This document shows, piece by piece, positions 8,092 to 21,473 of a stretch of 64,000 nucleotides of DNA (positions are counted from its first letter, which is position 1; every line of letters begins with the position of its first letter). The translations under genes and the position numbers were made by a program. The stretch comes from Sorangium aterium (lineage in GTDB: Bacteria; Myxococcota_A; Polyangia; Polyangiales; Polyangiaceae). The notes under the pieces are model-generated. The model made no database searches. It worked only from the letters and a program-made list of their open reading frames with translations, and was not told the origin of the DNA. The stretch is taken from the NCBI RefSeq assembly GCF_028368935.1, contig NZ_JAQNDK010000003.1:186001-250000 (forward strand), given 5' to 3'.

Positions 8092-8937
8092 ATGGGCTTG
8101 CTCGACGGAAAGGTCGCGATCATCACGGGAGCCGGCGGCGGGATCGGCCGCGAGGAAGCGCTGCTCTTCGCCCGCGAGGGCGCGAAGGTCGTCGTCAACG
8201 ATCTCGGCGGGACGCGCGACGGGGCGGGCTCGAGCGACGCGATGGCGGCGCAGGTCTCGGAGGAGATCAAGGCCGCGGGCGGGCAGGCCGTGCCGAGCTT
8301 CGACAGCGTGGCGACCCCCGAGGGCGCGGCGAAGATCGTGAAGACCGCCGTCGATGCGTTCGGCCGGGTCGACATCCTGGTGAACAACGCGGGAATCGTC
8401 CGCGACAAGACGCTCCTCAAGATGGATGAGGGCATGTGGGACGCCGTCATCGCCGTTCACCTGAAGGGGACGTTCCTTTGCACGCAGGCCGCCGCGAAGC
8501 AGATGGTCGCGCAGGGCGGGGGAGGGCGGATCGTCAACACCACGAGCGTCTCGGGGATGATCGGCAACTTCGGGCAGGCCAACTACGCGGCTGCCAAGGC
8601 CGGCATCTACGGGCTCACCCGCACCGCCGCGATCGAGCTGCAGAAGCAACGGATCACCGTCAACGCGATCGCGCCCATCGCCAAGACACGCATGACGGAG
8701 GATCTGCCCATGTTCCAATCGGCGGGCGACACGCTCACGCCGGCGCACGTGGCGCCTGCGGCGCTGTTCCTCGCGTCCGACCTGTGCGCCGACAAGACCG
8801 GCAACGTCCTCGCCGTCGCGGGTGCACAGATGTACATTTACAAAGTCGTCCAGAGCCCCGGGAAGTTCAAGGACGAGGGCGGCGTCTGGACGGCGCAGGA
8901 GATCGCGGATCACTGGGACGCGATCATCAAGCTCTGA
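8092..8937 (+). CDS. SDR family oxidoreductase, 3-hydroxyacyl-CoA dehydrogenase-like
   Basis: 281-residue classical short-chain dehydrogenase. N-terminal cofactor motif GAGGGIG (TGxxxGIG) at residues 12-18 with VVNDLGG after the second strand, a pattern that marks the MFE-2/(3R)-hydroxyacyl-CoA dehydrogenase branch; then NNAG, the catalytic Ser in TTSVSG, and YAAAK (YxxxK). The 30-residue C-terminal extension (MYIYKVVQSPGKFKDEGGVWTAQEIADHWDAI) also matches that branch and suggests a hydroxyacyl-CoA substrate in fatty-acid or polyketide metabolism. The ATG at 8092 is fixed by a perfect AGGAGG at 8079-8084 with 7-base spacing; longer in-frame extension upstream has no homology. Confidence 0.92.
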   Translation: MGLLDGKVAIITGAGGGIGREEALLFAREGAKVVVNDLGGTRDGAGSSDAMAAQVSEEIKAAGGQAVPSFDSVATPEGAAKIVKTAVDAFGRVDILVNNAGIVRDKTLLKMDEGMWDAVIAVHLKGTFLCTQAAAKQMVAQGGGGRIVNTTSVSGMIGNFGQANYAAAKAGIYGLTRTAAIELQKQRITVNAIAPIAKTRMTEDLPMFQSAGDTLTPAHVAPAALFLASDLCADKTGNVLAVAGAQMYIYKVVQSPGKFKDEGGVWTAQEIADHWDAIIKL

Positions 8938-9260
8938 TCGTGGCGCGGGCGCTGGCGCGACGGCGCAGGGCGCCTGGCCGACGGCGGGCGCGGCCGGAGC
9001 GCCGGCGCGCCCGCCCAGGGCTGCTTCCCGCGGATCGCGCCTCACCCGCGGCGCGGACGATGCGGCTTCGCGCGAGCCGACCGTTGCTGCGCTGATCCCT
9101 GGATGCTAGGTTCGAACCGCTTCCGGGGTACGATTGGCGCATCGGCGCACTGTTCGAGCAGGTCGTTCACGCGGAGTCTGGAGGTGCCACCGGTGACCGT
9201 CTTTCGCTGCTGTTACGGCTGCGCCATGTCGCGCGGTGCGGCCTCTGCAGCGCGGAGGCG
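8938..9260. other. gene-free spacer
   Basis: No coding sequence, hairpin terminator or clear promoter seen. A TTCGAAC at about 9111 resembles a tRNA T-loop but has no pairing stems around it. Confidence 0.4.
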
Positions 9261-11033
9261 TTGAGCGCCGTGTCACGTGACGCCCACATCCCGCTCGCCC
9301 TGTGGATCTGCGCGGCGATCGTGGCGCACATGGCGGGCGGCGGCGGCGCGGTCGAGGTGGCGCAGGTCATCGAGGATCGCGCCCAGCTCCGCCAGATGGT
9401 CCACGCGGTGAGGGATGGCCTCCGGCCGGGCGACACGACGTTCGAGATCCTGACCGACGGCGCGGCGCTCACGCCGCCTCCCGCCCCGCTCGCGCCGCCG
9501 GAGCGACCGGCGGACAGCGAGCCGGACAAGGACGCGGCGCCCGATCCGCAGCAGCCGAAGCCCGAGCCGACCAAGGCGGCGACGATCCCACCGCGGAAGC
9601 CGCCGAAGGCTGAGCCGCCGCGCCAGGCGAAGGCGCCTCCACCCGCGCCGCCAAAGGCCGAGCCGCCCAAGGAAGAGGCGGCCAAGATCGTACCGGTCCA
9701 GCCGGCGCCGCCGCCGCCGCTGCCGCCGGCGGATCAACGGATCGCCGTCCGCCAGCACGTCCAGAAGGACCAGGAGGACAACCCCGAGGCGAACCGGATC
9801 GCGGACGACGCCAACAAGGTCGCCGAGGAGACCATGGCGCAGATCCGCTCGAAGGATCAGGACGATCCGGAGCCGACGCCCGGGACGCCGTCGGGGCCGA
9901 AGGCGCCGACGGACACGGTCGGCGACAGCGACCACGATCACAGCGGCCACAGCGAGGAGCGCGCCGGCAACGAGAAGCACGCGCCCGGCGAGGGGAACCC
10001 CAGGAGCGAGAGCGCGGAGCACCACAGCCCAGCGTCGCCGGCGCAGGCCGCGCAGGCCTCCCGGGCAGCGTCCTCCCCGAGCGTGCCGGGCGCGAGCGGC
10101 GGCGCTCGCGTCGCGCAGGCATCTCCCGCGCTTCCGCCGCCGGAGAGGGGCGCCGCGGGCGGCTCCGGCCCGGCGTCGCCCGAGGTGATCGACGGCGCGC
10201 ACGGCGGCTACACCCTCAATCCGGCGAACCCGGGCGGCGACGGCAAGAGCCGCGTGGCCGGCAAGAAGGCGACGCCGCTGCCCTACCAGAGCCCGGTCCG
10301 CGTCGGCTCGATCGGCCTCGGCGCGCCGGGGCTCCCCGGCGGGCCCAACCTCAACCTGGACATGGCCGGCGTGCAGGCGGCCGTCGGCAACGAGAAGCTC
10401 AGGGCGGAGCGGGCCTCGGACGGCGCCTCCCGCAAGAGCGCGCACCGGGGCTCGTGGGAGACGACGGACAAGTGGAAGAAATGGCGCGCCGCGATCGAGA
10501 ACTACGATCCCTCGGTCAAGCCCGGCAACCAGACCTCGCTCAACGCCGCGCGGGTGCCGTTCGCGACGTACATCAACATGATCCACAACCGGCTCCACCC
10601 GATCTTCGCGGAGGAGTTCCTGGCGTCGCTCGAGAGCCTGCCGTCCGGGCACGCGTTCAACCAGAACCGGGTGACACACGTGGAGATCGTCCTGAACAAG
10701 GACAGCGGCAGCATCGTGCGCCTCGGGGTCACGAGGCCGAGCGGGATGACGGCCTTCGACATCGTCGCGCTGAACTCGGTGCAGCGCGCGTCGCCGTTCG
10801 GCAAGGCGCCGGACGCGATCGTCTCGCCGGACGGCAACGTGTACCTGCACTGGGAGTTCCACCGGGATCCGTACGACGCGTGCTCGACCCGCAACGCTCG
10901 CCCGTTCCTGCTGAAGGCGCCCTCGGGCGCCGCCCCGGTCGAGCCGGCGCCGGTGCGCAGGGGGCCGCGGGCCGTCCCGGGCGACGAGGGTGCGCCGGCG
11001 CCGCAAGGTCCGCTGCTTCCGCTCGGGCGTTAG
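9261..11033 (+). CDS. TonB family protein (envelope energy-transducer-like)
   Basis: 590 residues. A single N-terminal membrane segment (IPLALWICAAIVAHMAGGG, about residues 9-28) is followed by a long Pro/Ala/Lys-rich periplasmic stretch (about 70-160, with PPKAEPPRQAKAPPPAPP) like the TonB spacer, then a low-complexity Gly/Ser/Ala region. The C-terminal 170 residues are TonB-like: NRLHPIFAEEFLASLESLP, VTHVEIVLNKDSGSIVRLGV, SGMTAFDIVALNSVQRASPF and GNVYLHWEFHRD reproduce the beta-strand order of TonB C-terminal domains. No ExbB or ExbD gene is adjacent. Start: TTG at 9261 or GTG at 9270; GGAGG at 9254-9258 suits GTG better. The downstream YbjN-like gene begins 44 bases after the stop. Confidence 0.75.
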   Translation: MSAVSRDAHIPLALWICAAIVAHMAGGGGAVEVAQVIEDRAQLRQMVHAVRDGLRPGDTTFEILTDGAALTPPPAPLAPPERPADSEPDKDAAPDPQQPKPEPTKAATIPPRKPPKAEPPRQAKAPPPAPPKAEPPKEEAAKIVPVQPAPPPPLPPADQRIAVRQHVQKDQEDNPEANRIADDANKVAEETMAQIRSKDQDDPEPTPGTPSGPKAPTDTVGDSDHDHSGHSEERAGNEKHAPGEGNPRSESAEHHSPASPAQAAQASRAASSPSVPGASGGARVAQASPALPPPERGAAGGSGPASPEVIDGAHGGYTLNPANPGGDGKSRVAGKKATPLPYQSPVRVGSIGLGAPGLPGGPNLNLDMAGVQAAVGNEKLRAERASDGASRKSAHRGSWETTDKWKKWRAAIENYDPSVKPGNQTSLNAARVPFATYINMIHNRLHPIFAEEFLASLESLPSGHAFNQNRVTHVEIVLNKDSGSIVRLGVTRPSGMTAFDIVALNSVQRASPFGKAPDAIVSPDGNVYLHWEFHRDPYDACSTRNARPFLLKAPSGAAPVEPAPVRRGPRAVPGDEGAPAPQGPLLPLGR

Positions 11034-11077
11034 GTCCCGGCTCTGCACCGGGACCGCGGCGATGTATCCTGCGCGTC

Positions 11078-11581
11078 ATGCCGAAGGATTCCGACGAGGC
11101 CGTTCGAGTGACCAACGCGCGCATCGAGGCGGCGCTCGCGGATTCCCCGGCGTTCACCCGAGTCGAGCCGCAGTTCTACGTCGTCCGCCAGGGGACCGCG
11201 TACGTCTACCTTCATGTCCTCCCCTGGGCGCCCGATCGCGCGCTCGTGCGGCTCGTCGCGCAGCTCGCCCGCGGCGTCGAGATGACGCCGGACCTCGCGA
11301 TGAAGCTGCTCCGCTTGAACGCGCGCATCCGCTTCGGCGCCTTCGGTTACGTCGCGCAGGGCTCGTGTGTGGTCATCGTCCACACGCTTCTCGGCGGCGA
11401 GACGCTCGACGCCGACGAGATCCTCGTCGCGCTCCGGGATCTGTCCGTGCTCGCGGATGAGTACGACGACCGCATCGTCGAGGAGGCCGGCGGCCAGCGG
11501 ATGCAGGACCTGATCGACGCCTCGGCGACCGCCGCGGTCTTCACGGATCTCGACGCTCCCCGCGCCTGGGACAAGGGCTGA
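11078..11581 (+). CDS. YbjN / type III chaperone-fold protein
   Basis: 167 residues with the alternating helix-strand pattern of the YbjN (bacterial sensory-transduction-like, CesT-like) fold: VRVTNARIEAALADS, VEPQFYVVRQGTAYVYLHVLPW, VRLVAQLARGVEMTPDLAMKLLRLNARIRFGAFGYVAQGSCVVIVHTLLGGETLDADEILVALRDLSVLADEYDD. The LNAxIRFGxF and HTLLGExLD stretches are typical of the family. Function unknown; such proteins often act as small chaperones or adaptors. No signal peptide, so cytoplasmic. ATG at 11078 chosen because homologous sequence begins shortly after. Likely cotranscribed with the following membrane-protein gene (20-base gap). Confidence 0.65.
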   Translation: MPKDSDEAVRVTNARIEAALADSPAFTRVEPQFYVVRQGTAYVYLHVLPWAPDRALVRLVAQLARGVEMTPDLAMKLLRLNARIRFGAFGYVAQGSCVVIVHTLLGGETLDADEILVALRDLSVLADEYDDRIVEEAGGQRMQDLIDASATAAVFTDLDAPRAWDKG

Positions 11582-11601
11582 GCGACGGGCGCTCATCTTC
11601 A

Positions 11602-12819
11602 ATGCTCCTCAACATCGATCTCCCACCCGAAGGCCCTCCTCTCACCGCCGCGCCGGACGCCGCTGCCTCGCCCCATCGCGAGGAGGGCGGCGAGCCTCCG
11701 CCTCCCGAGCGCCGGTCCTCCGCCGCCGGGCGACCTCCGCTCGCCGGCCTGCCAGTGCTCGCGCTGATCCGGCCGCTCGCCGTCCTCGCCCTGCTCGCGA
11801 TGATCCTCGGCCGCATGCTCGCGCCCGCGATGGTCGGCCTGGCGGTGGGCATCGAGCGCGCTGTCCACACGATCGAGCTCGCCGGCGCCGGCGCCTCGCA
11901 GCTCTTCGCGATCGGCGCCATCGTCGTCGCGATGGCGCTGATCAGCGCGGTCGTGCGGAGCCGCGTCCCGTACGCGCTGCGGATCGGCACGATCGTCGCG
12001 GGCAGCTTCGTCATCCTTGTCGTGCTGCACGCGACCGTGCAGCGCGTGCCCGATCTCTCCGCCGCGCTCATCGGCGTGAGCGCCGCGATCCTCGCGCTCG
12101 GCAGCGCGTGGGAGGCGCTCCGCGTCCCGTTCGTGCGGCCGGTCGCGGCCGCGCTCGGGCTCGTCGGCGCCTCTGCGCTCGTGCGGCTCGCCGGCGTCCT
12201 CCTGGCCGTCTGGGCGAACGACCGCGGCTCGAAGGCGCTCGCCGGCGCGACGAGCTCCGTCGCGACCGCCGCGTTCGCGCTCGATGCGCTGGCCGTCCTC
12301 ACAGCGACCGTCGCGCTCGGCGCGGGCCGCGAGGCGCGGCCCCGTGAGGCCGAGCCGCCGCGGCCGCGCCTCGTGAGCCCGCTCTCGCTGGTGGCGCTCG
12401 CGTCGGCCCTGCTCGCCACGCGGGCGGCGCTCGCGGGCGCCGCCGACGACGCATCCATGGTCGAGGCGCTCTTCCGCCGCGCGCTCGACCGGCTGCTCAC
12501 CCGCCCCGCTCCGGTGGTGCCGCTCTCGATACAGCTCTTCGTCGCCGCGCTCTCGGTGGTGATCGTCGCGCTCGCGCTCGTCGCCCCGCCGCGGCTGCCG
12601 GCGCTGGGCGGCGCGCTCGCGCTGCTGCTCGTCGCGGGCAGCGCCCCGGAGGTGCCGCTCGGCGCGCTGTCGCTGGTGATCGCCGCCCTCTGCGTCGCGC
12701 TCGCGGCCCGCGACGAGCGCGGCTTCTGGGCGGCCATGCTCGCGAACGAGCGCGAGCGCACCTCTGGCTCGCTCCCGGGCGCCGGGAAACCGGACATCAC
12801 CGGCGGCGCGTCAGGTTGA
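11602..12819 (+). CDS. polytopic membrane protein of unknown function
   Basis: 405 residues, not recognised. A Pro-rich cytoplasmic N-terminus (about 45 residues) precedes roughly eight to ten hydrophobic segments of Ala/Leu/Val (for example VLALIRPLAVLALLAMILG, SQLFAIGAIVVAMALISAVV, GTIVAGSFVILVVLHATV, LSIQLFVAALSVVIVALALV, LGGALALLLVAGSAPEVPLGALSLVIAALCVALAARDE read as separate segments). No catalytic motif or transporter signature stands out. It follows the YbjN-like gene by 20 bases, which suggests a shared transcript. Confidence 0.7.
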   Translation: MLLNIDLPPEGPPLTAAPDAAASPHREEGGEPPPPERRSSAAGRPPLAGLPVLALIRPLAVLALLAMILGRMLAPAMVGLAVGIERAVHTIELAGAGASQLFAIGAIVVAMALISAVVRSRVPYALRIGTIVAGSFVILVVLHATVQRVPDLSAALIGVSAAILALGSAWEALRVPFVRPVAAALGLVGASALVRLAGVLLAVWANDRGSKALAGATSSVATAAFALDALAVLTATVALGAGREARPREAEPPRPRLVSPLSLVALASALLATRAALAGAADDASMVEALFRRALDRLLTRPAPVVPLSIQLFVAALSVVIVALALVAPPRLPALGGALALLLVAGSAPEVPLGALSLVIAALCVALAARDERGFWAAMLANERERTSGSLPGAGKPDITGGASG

Positions 12820-13018
12820 CGCGAGCGACGACACTCGTTAAGCACGCCCTCGCTGTGCGGAAGGACGGCGCGCGGCATTCCACCCGCTGCTCGCCATGAG
12901 AAAGACGCGGTGGGAGTCGCCGCCCGGTCCAGACGACCCCTCCCTGAAAACGCCAGATCAGGCTCGGAGGGGCGCGAATCAGGCTCGCGTGGCGCGCCGC
13001 GGGCGCGGGAGAGTCCTC

Positions 13019-13900
13019 ATGCATCGTCGCGATCTCGCCTCGCTCTCTGCTCTCGCGCTCGCGCTCGCAGGGTGCCCCGAGGAGCCCTCGAGGCCGAGCG
13101 GCGGCACGGCCGCGACGGCCATCACGGCGGCACCCCCGGTGGCCTCGGTCGAGAAGCCCGCCGCGGCCCCTCAGGGGTCCGAAGCGCCGAAGGCCACGGC
13201 GCAGGCGGCCGCCCCGGCGGCCCCCGAGGGCAAGGGGATCATCAAGGGGGTCGTCAAGTTCACCGGCAAGCCGGTCGAGATGAAGGTCCCCACCGCGCGC
13301 AAGGACGCTCCGTTCTGCCAGGACAAAGACGTCCTTTACAACGCTGTTGTCGTCAACGATGGCAAGCTCAAGGACACCTTCGTCCGCATCGCGGTCGGGG
13401 GCGTGCCGGGCAGCTGGAAGGCGCCCGACGCGCATGCGGCGGTCGACCAGCAGGACTGCATGTATGTGCCGCGCATCCAGGGCGTGGTCTCCGAGCAGCA
13501 GGTCGACATCAAGAACAGCGACCGGACGCTGCACAACGTGCACACCTACAAGGGCTCTGAGACGCTGTTCAACCAGGCGCAGCCGGGGGGCGCCGCGCCG
13601 CTCACGAAGGCGTGGAAGGACGGCATCATCAAGCTCACCTGCGACGTCCACCCGTGGATGCGCGGCTTTGTCGTGGTGACGGATCACCCGTTCTTCGCCG
13701 TGAGCGGGGATGACGGCTCGTTCACCATCGAGAAGGTCCCTGCCGGCAAGTACAAGCTCGAGGCGTGGCACCCCCGCTATGGCCTGAAGACCGCCGACGT
13801 CGCGGTCGCGGACGACAAGCCCGCCCAGGTCACGTTCACGTACGCCGGAACCGAGCCTGAGCCGGCGGAAAACAAGGACGAGCTCAAGGGCCTTTGGTGA
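13019..13900 (+). CDS. cupredoxin-like lipoprotein with carboxypeptidase-regulatory-like tail
   Basis: 293 residues. Signal peptide MHRRDLASLSALALALAGC ends in a lipobox (LAGC), so it is probably anchored in the envelope by a lipid. After an Ala/Pro linker, residues about 75-215 form a plastocyanin/cupredoxin-like domain: the copper-ligand set can be read as His in TLHNVHTY and Cys-His-Met in LTCDVHPWMRGF. The end (DGSFTIEKVPAGKYKLEAWHPRYG) is a carboxypeptidase regulatory-like beta sandwich. It is followed by ctaB and SCO1, so a role in copper delivery to, or electron transfer with, a haem-copper oxidase is an inference from context. ATG at 13019 chosen because it starts the signal peptide; longer in-frame sequence back to 12896 would bury it. 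Confidence 0.8.
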   Translation: MHRRDLASLSALALALAGCPEEPSRPSGGTAATAITAAPPVASVEKPAAAPQGSEAPKATAQAAAPAAPEGKGIIKGVVKFTGKPVEMKVPTARKDAPFCQDKDVLYNAVVVNDGKLKDTFVRIAVGGVPGSWKAPDAHAAVDQQDCMYVPRIQGVVSEQQVDIKNSDRTLHNVHTYKGSETLFNQAQPGGAAPLTKAWKDGIIKLTCDVHPWMRGFVVVTDHPFFAVSGDDGSFTIEKVPAGKYKLEAWHPRYGLKTADVAVADDKPAQVTFTYAGTEPEPAENKDELKGLW

Positions 13901-14255
13901 GATCCGTGGCAGCGGCTGCGGCAGGCGTCGCTTCGCCCCGGGCCGCCCGGCTGGCGGCGAGCGGCGCGGGGGAGCGACCTTTCCAGGCTCGCTCGACGCG
14001 CAAAGAACGGCTGAGCACGCCACGACGGTTGCCGCAAGGCGACTCGTGCCCTAAAGGGAGGCGGGCGACAACTGACGAACTCGACTCCCCGAGACGTGTT
14101 GTGCGCGCTAGTCTCCCGGCCCCGATGCTGTTTTCTCCCGCCTCCCGCGCTCCGGTGATGACGTTTTTCAGTGTAACTGTCCCGAGCCCAGGGATCTTCG
14201 GAGATGCCGCGCGAGCGCGCGGCGTGGGCGCCGAGCACAGCAGCGAGGGGCGCGC
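13901..14255. other. gene-free spacer before ctaB
   Basis: 355 bases with an open 121-codon frame that overlaps both neighbours but has no recognisable protein features; not called. Presumably holds the ctaB promoter; no boxes are convincing. Confidence 0.35.
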
Positions 14256-15263
14256 GTGACCATGAGCGTCGAGCAGGCCGCCGAGCGCGCCCCGGTCGTC
14301 CCTTACGTCCGCCAGGCTGAGCCGTCCGAGGGCGGCGGCTGTGCGGTCCCCTCGAGCGCGCGCCCGCTGCTCAAGGGAGCGGCCGATCTCGTGAGCCTCA
14401 CCAAGCCGCGCATCACGAGGATGGTGGCCGCGACGATGCTCGGCGGCATGTGGGTCGCGAGCCGTTATCTCCGCGCCGGACTGGGTGGAGAGGCCGCGAT
14501 CGAGCGCGCGGCGGTGCCGCCGGCGCAGCTTGCGCTGGCGCTCCTGGGGACGGTGCTCGTCGTGTCCGGCGCCAACGCGCTCAACATGTACATCGAGCGC
14601 GACACCGATCTGCTGATGGAGCGGACGCGGAGCCGCCCCTTGCCGGCGCGGCGGCTTTCGCCGGAGCTGGCGCTCTGGTTCGGGATCGCGCTCTCTGCCG
14701 CCTCGATTCCGGTGCTGTTCATCGGGGTGAACGCGACCACGGGCGTGCTCGCCGCGGTGGCGCTGCTCAGCTACGTCCTCGTCTATACCCCGCTCAAGCG
14801 CCGGACGACGCTCTCGCTGCCGATCGGCGCGATCCCCGGCGCCATCCCGCCGCTGCTCGGGTGGACGAGCGTCACAGGGCAGATCGACGCGCCCGGCTTC
14901 CTGCTCTTCGCCGTCATGTTCCTCTGGCAGATCCCGCATTTCCTCGCGATATCGCTCTTCCGTCAGGACGAGTACCAGCGCGCGGGGCTCAAGGTGCTGC
15001 CGCTCGAAAAGGGCGATCTCACGACACGACGCCACATCGTCGGCTACCTCGCGCTGCTCGTGGTGTCCTCGGTCCTGTTCGTCCCGCTCGGCGTGGCGGG
15101 CCCTGTCTACCTCGGCGCCGCGGTCCTCCTCGGCGGTGCGTTCTTCGGGCTCGGCGTCTACGGTCTCCGCGCTGGCACCGGCGCTCGCTGGGCGCGTCAG
15201 GTCTTCTTCGCCTCCATGGTTTACCTGGTGCTCCTCTTCGCTGCGCTGATGATCGGCGCCTGA
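14256..15263 (+). CDS. ctaB: protoheme IX farnesyltransferase (heme O synthase)
   Basis: 335-residue UbiA-superfamily prenyltransferase that adds a farnesyl group to protoheme IX to give heme O, the precursor of heme A in cytochrome oxidase. The first polyprenyl-diphosphate site NALNMYIERDTDLLMERTRSRPLP (NxxxDxxxD) is at about residues 107-130, LTKPRITRMV opens the first membrane helix, and YTPLKRRTTLSLPIGAIPGAIPPLLGW plus QIPHFLAISLFRQDEYQRAG are family-specific. About eight membrane helices. GTG at 14256 has GAGGGG five bases upstream; ATG at 14262 is the alternative. SCO1 follows on the same strand, a standard pairing in oxidase assembly. Confidence 0.95.
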   Translation: MTMSVEQAAERAPVVPYVRQAEPSEGGGCAVPSSARPLLKGAADLVSLTKPRITRMVAATMLGGMWVASRYLRAGLGGEAAIERAAVPPAQLALALLGTVLVVSGANALNMYIERDTDLLMERTRSRPLPARRLSPELALWFGIALSAASIPVLFIGVNATTGVLAAVALLSYVLVYTPLKRRTTLSLPIGAIPGAIPPLLGWTSVTGQIDAPGFLLFAVMFLWQIPHFLAISLFRQDEYQRAGLKVLPLEKGDLTTRRHIVGYLALLVVSSVLFVPLGVAGPVYLGAAVLLGGAFFGLGVYGLRAGTGARWARQVFFASMVYLVLLFAALMIGA

Positions 15264-15315
15264 GCGGCGCCTCGTCGCCTTGACTCACAGGGGACAGGCC
15301 CTTAAGCGTCACCGG

Positions 15316-16050
15316 ATGGTCTCAAGCGAGCCCACGCGCCACGCGAACGGCGCTCTGTCGCCTGCGGAGCCGACCGGCCACTCACTTCCGTCCGACCGCG
15401 GCGACGCGGGGAGGCCCCCGCGCCGTGGGCTCGTGGGCACGCCCGTGTTCTGGGCCGGGCTCCTCGCGCTGGTCGGGCTCGCGGCGCTCATCACCATCGG
15501 GGTCGCCGGGCGCGCGCTCCACGGCCAGGCCGCGGAGACGCCCGCGATACGCATCCCTCTGCCCGCCTTCGAGCTCACGGATCAGCGGGGCGCGCGGTTC
15601 GGGCTGGAGCAGCTCCGGGGCCGCGTGTGGATCGCGGACTTCATCTTCACGACCTGCCCGACCGTGTGTCCCAAGCTCACGCAGCGCATGAAGGAGATCG
15701 AGCACCGGGGCCGCGATCTCGGTGACGCGCTGCACCTCCTGACATTCACCGTCGACCCGGAGAACGACACCCCGGCGGTGCTCGCGGCCTACGCGGCGTC
15801 GCAGCAGCTCCCGCTCGAGCGCTGGACGCTCCTGACAGGCCCCCTCGATCAGATAGAGTCGACGGTCCTCGACGGCTTCAAGATCGCCATGGGCAAGAAG
15901 GAGTCGAGCCCTGGGCTCTTCAGCATCTTCCATGGCGAGCGCCTCGTGCTGGTCGACCAGCAGGGCGTGATCCGCGGCTACTACGAGGCGAACGACGACG
16001 GGCTCGACACGATCCTGCGCGACGCGGGCGCGCTCGTGAAGTCGAGGTGA
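15316..16050 (+). CDS. SCO1/SenC family copper chaperone
   Basis: 244 residues. A cytoplasmic N-terminus and one membrane anchor (VFWAGLLALVGLAALITIGVAG, about residues 42-63) hold a periplasmic thioredoxin-fold domain. The copper site is complete: CPTVCP (CxxxC) in DFIFTTCPTVCPKLTQRM and the distal histidine in FSIFHGERLVLVDQ. SCO proteins load the CuA centre of cytochrome c oxidase, in line with the ctaB neighbour and the cupredoxin-like lipoprotein upstream. ATG at 15316 preferred; a TTG at 15280 would add 12 residues. It converges on the kinase/sigma-54 activator gene with 16 bases between stops. Confidence 0.92.
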   Translation: MVSSEPTRHANGALSPAEPTGHSLPSDRGDAGRPPRRGLVGTPVFWAGLLALVGLAALITIGVAGRALHGQAAETPAIRIPLPAFELTDQRGARFGLEQLRGRVWIADFIFTTCPTVCPKLTQRMKEIEHRGRDLGDALHLLTFTVDPENDTPAVLAAYAASQQLPLERWTLLTGPLDQIESTVLDGFKIAMGKKESSPGLFSIFHGERLVLVDQQGVIRGYYEANDDGLDTILRDAGALVKSR

Positions 16051-16066
16051 CCCGCTCGGGCCTGCC

Positions 16067-20596
<4,530 letters not shown>

Positions 20597-20637
20597 GCCC
20601 AGAATGCTCCCGGGCCGCGAGCCACCTGTCAACCCGG

Positions 20638-21396
20638 TTACGGCTCTGGTGGAGCGCCCTCCGCCATGCCTCCCGCGCCTCCGCCGCCGCCGCCGCCGCC
20701 GCAGTTCGGCGCGCCGCCGTCTGGCAGATCGATATCGACGGCCCCCGCGTCGCCGCACGTGTCTTCCGGGCCCTTGCCGTAGTGGTCCGCCACGAAGCGC
20801 GCGAGCGACGCCTTGTCGAGGCACGTCGCGGTGTACGTGGCGCCCCAGGCCGCGGCTGCGACGGGGGTGTCCAGCGCGCTGTCGGGCGTCATCACGAGGC
20901 GCGCCTCCGGCCCCCCCGGCACCAGGAGGCACTTCGGATCGGAGGCGGCCTCGGCCCGCACCTCGTCGAGCGCCGCCTTCACCTCCGCACAGCCGGACGA
21001 GGCGCACCGGTACGCGAGGACGATCGCGCCGTGCTCGAGGTTGTGGACGTACATCTCGCGCGGGACCTCGGACTCGAAGCGCTTGTACTCGGCCCAGATG
21101 CCCCAGTGATCTCCGCCGCTCGGCGGGTTGGTCGTGTACTGGACAGGCGCGCACGTGGCCACGTGTTGCGCCGACGTGACGGGGATCCCCGTCCTGACGA
21201 CGACCTTGCACTCGGTCTCGCCCGGGAGCGGCGGAGCCTCCGGAAAGCTCGTGACGGTCTCGGGTTGTTGCGGCGCGGGCGCGGCGTCGCCCTCGTCGAT
21301 CGGGGGCGCGCTCGTGCCACACCCGCTGAGAGGAGCGGCGAGCCCGGCGGCCATCGTGGCAGCGACACACATCTGCGCGAAACCGCAGTGTTTCAT
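20638..21396 (-). CDS. DUF3105 domain lipoprotein
   Basis: 252 residues. Signal peptide with lipobox LSGC near residue 26. The core YTTNPPSGGDHWGIWAEYKRF ... VPREMYVHNLEHGAIVLAYRC is the DUF3105 signature (Gly-Gly-Asp-His and His-Asn-Leu-Glu-His, probably a metal site; function unknown). Several cysteines suggest disulfides in the periplasm. The C-terminus is acidic and then Gly-rich (nine consecutive Gly). It is divergent from the FHA-GGDEF gene and directly upstream of the large sigma-54 activator, so it could supply the envelope input for that regulator (inference only). Confidence 0.85.
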   Translation of the reverse strand: MKHCGFAQMCVAATMAAGLAAPLSGCGTSAPPIDEGDAAPAPQQPETVTSFPEAPPLPGETECKVVVRTGIPVTSAQHVATCAPVQYTTNPPSGGDHWGIWAEYKRFESEVPREMYVHNLEHGAIVLAYRCASSGCAEVKAALDEVRAEAASDPKCLLVPGGPEARLVMTPDSALDTPVAAAAWGATYTATCLDKASLARFVADHYGKGPEDTCGDAGAVDIDLPDGGAPNCGGGGGGGGAGGMAEGAPPEP

Positions 21397-21473
21397 GGCC
21401 GAAGCCTACCATGTCCGACGCGCGACGCGCGTTGCCCTGGCACGTCGGCTCTGGTGTACTTGGCTCCCCTAGC

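Noticed and set aside
9105-9125. TTCGAAC resembling a tRNA T-loop
   Set aside because: Flanking bases do not pair as a T stem and no acceptor or anticodon arm can be drawn.
13894-14259. 121-codon frame between the cupredoxin-like gene and ctaB
   Set aside because: Overlaps the start region of ctaB, low complexity, no motif.
21440-21470. TGGCACG before the FHA-GGDEF gene as sigma-54 promoter
   Set aside because: The -24-like box is present but the -12 GC is missing at the right distance.
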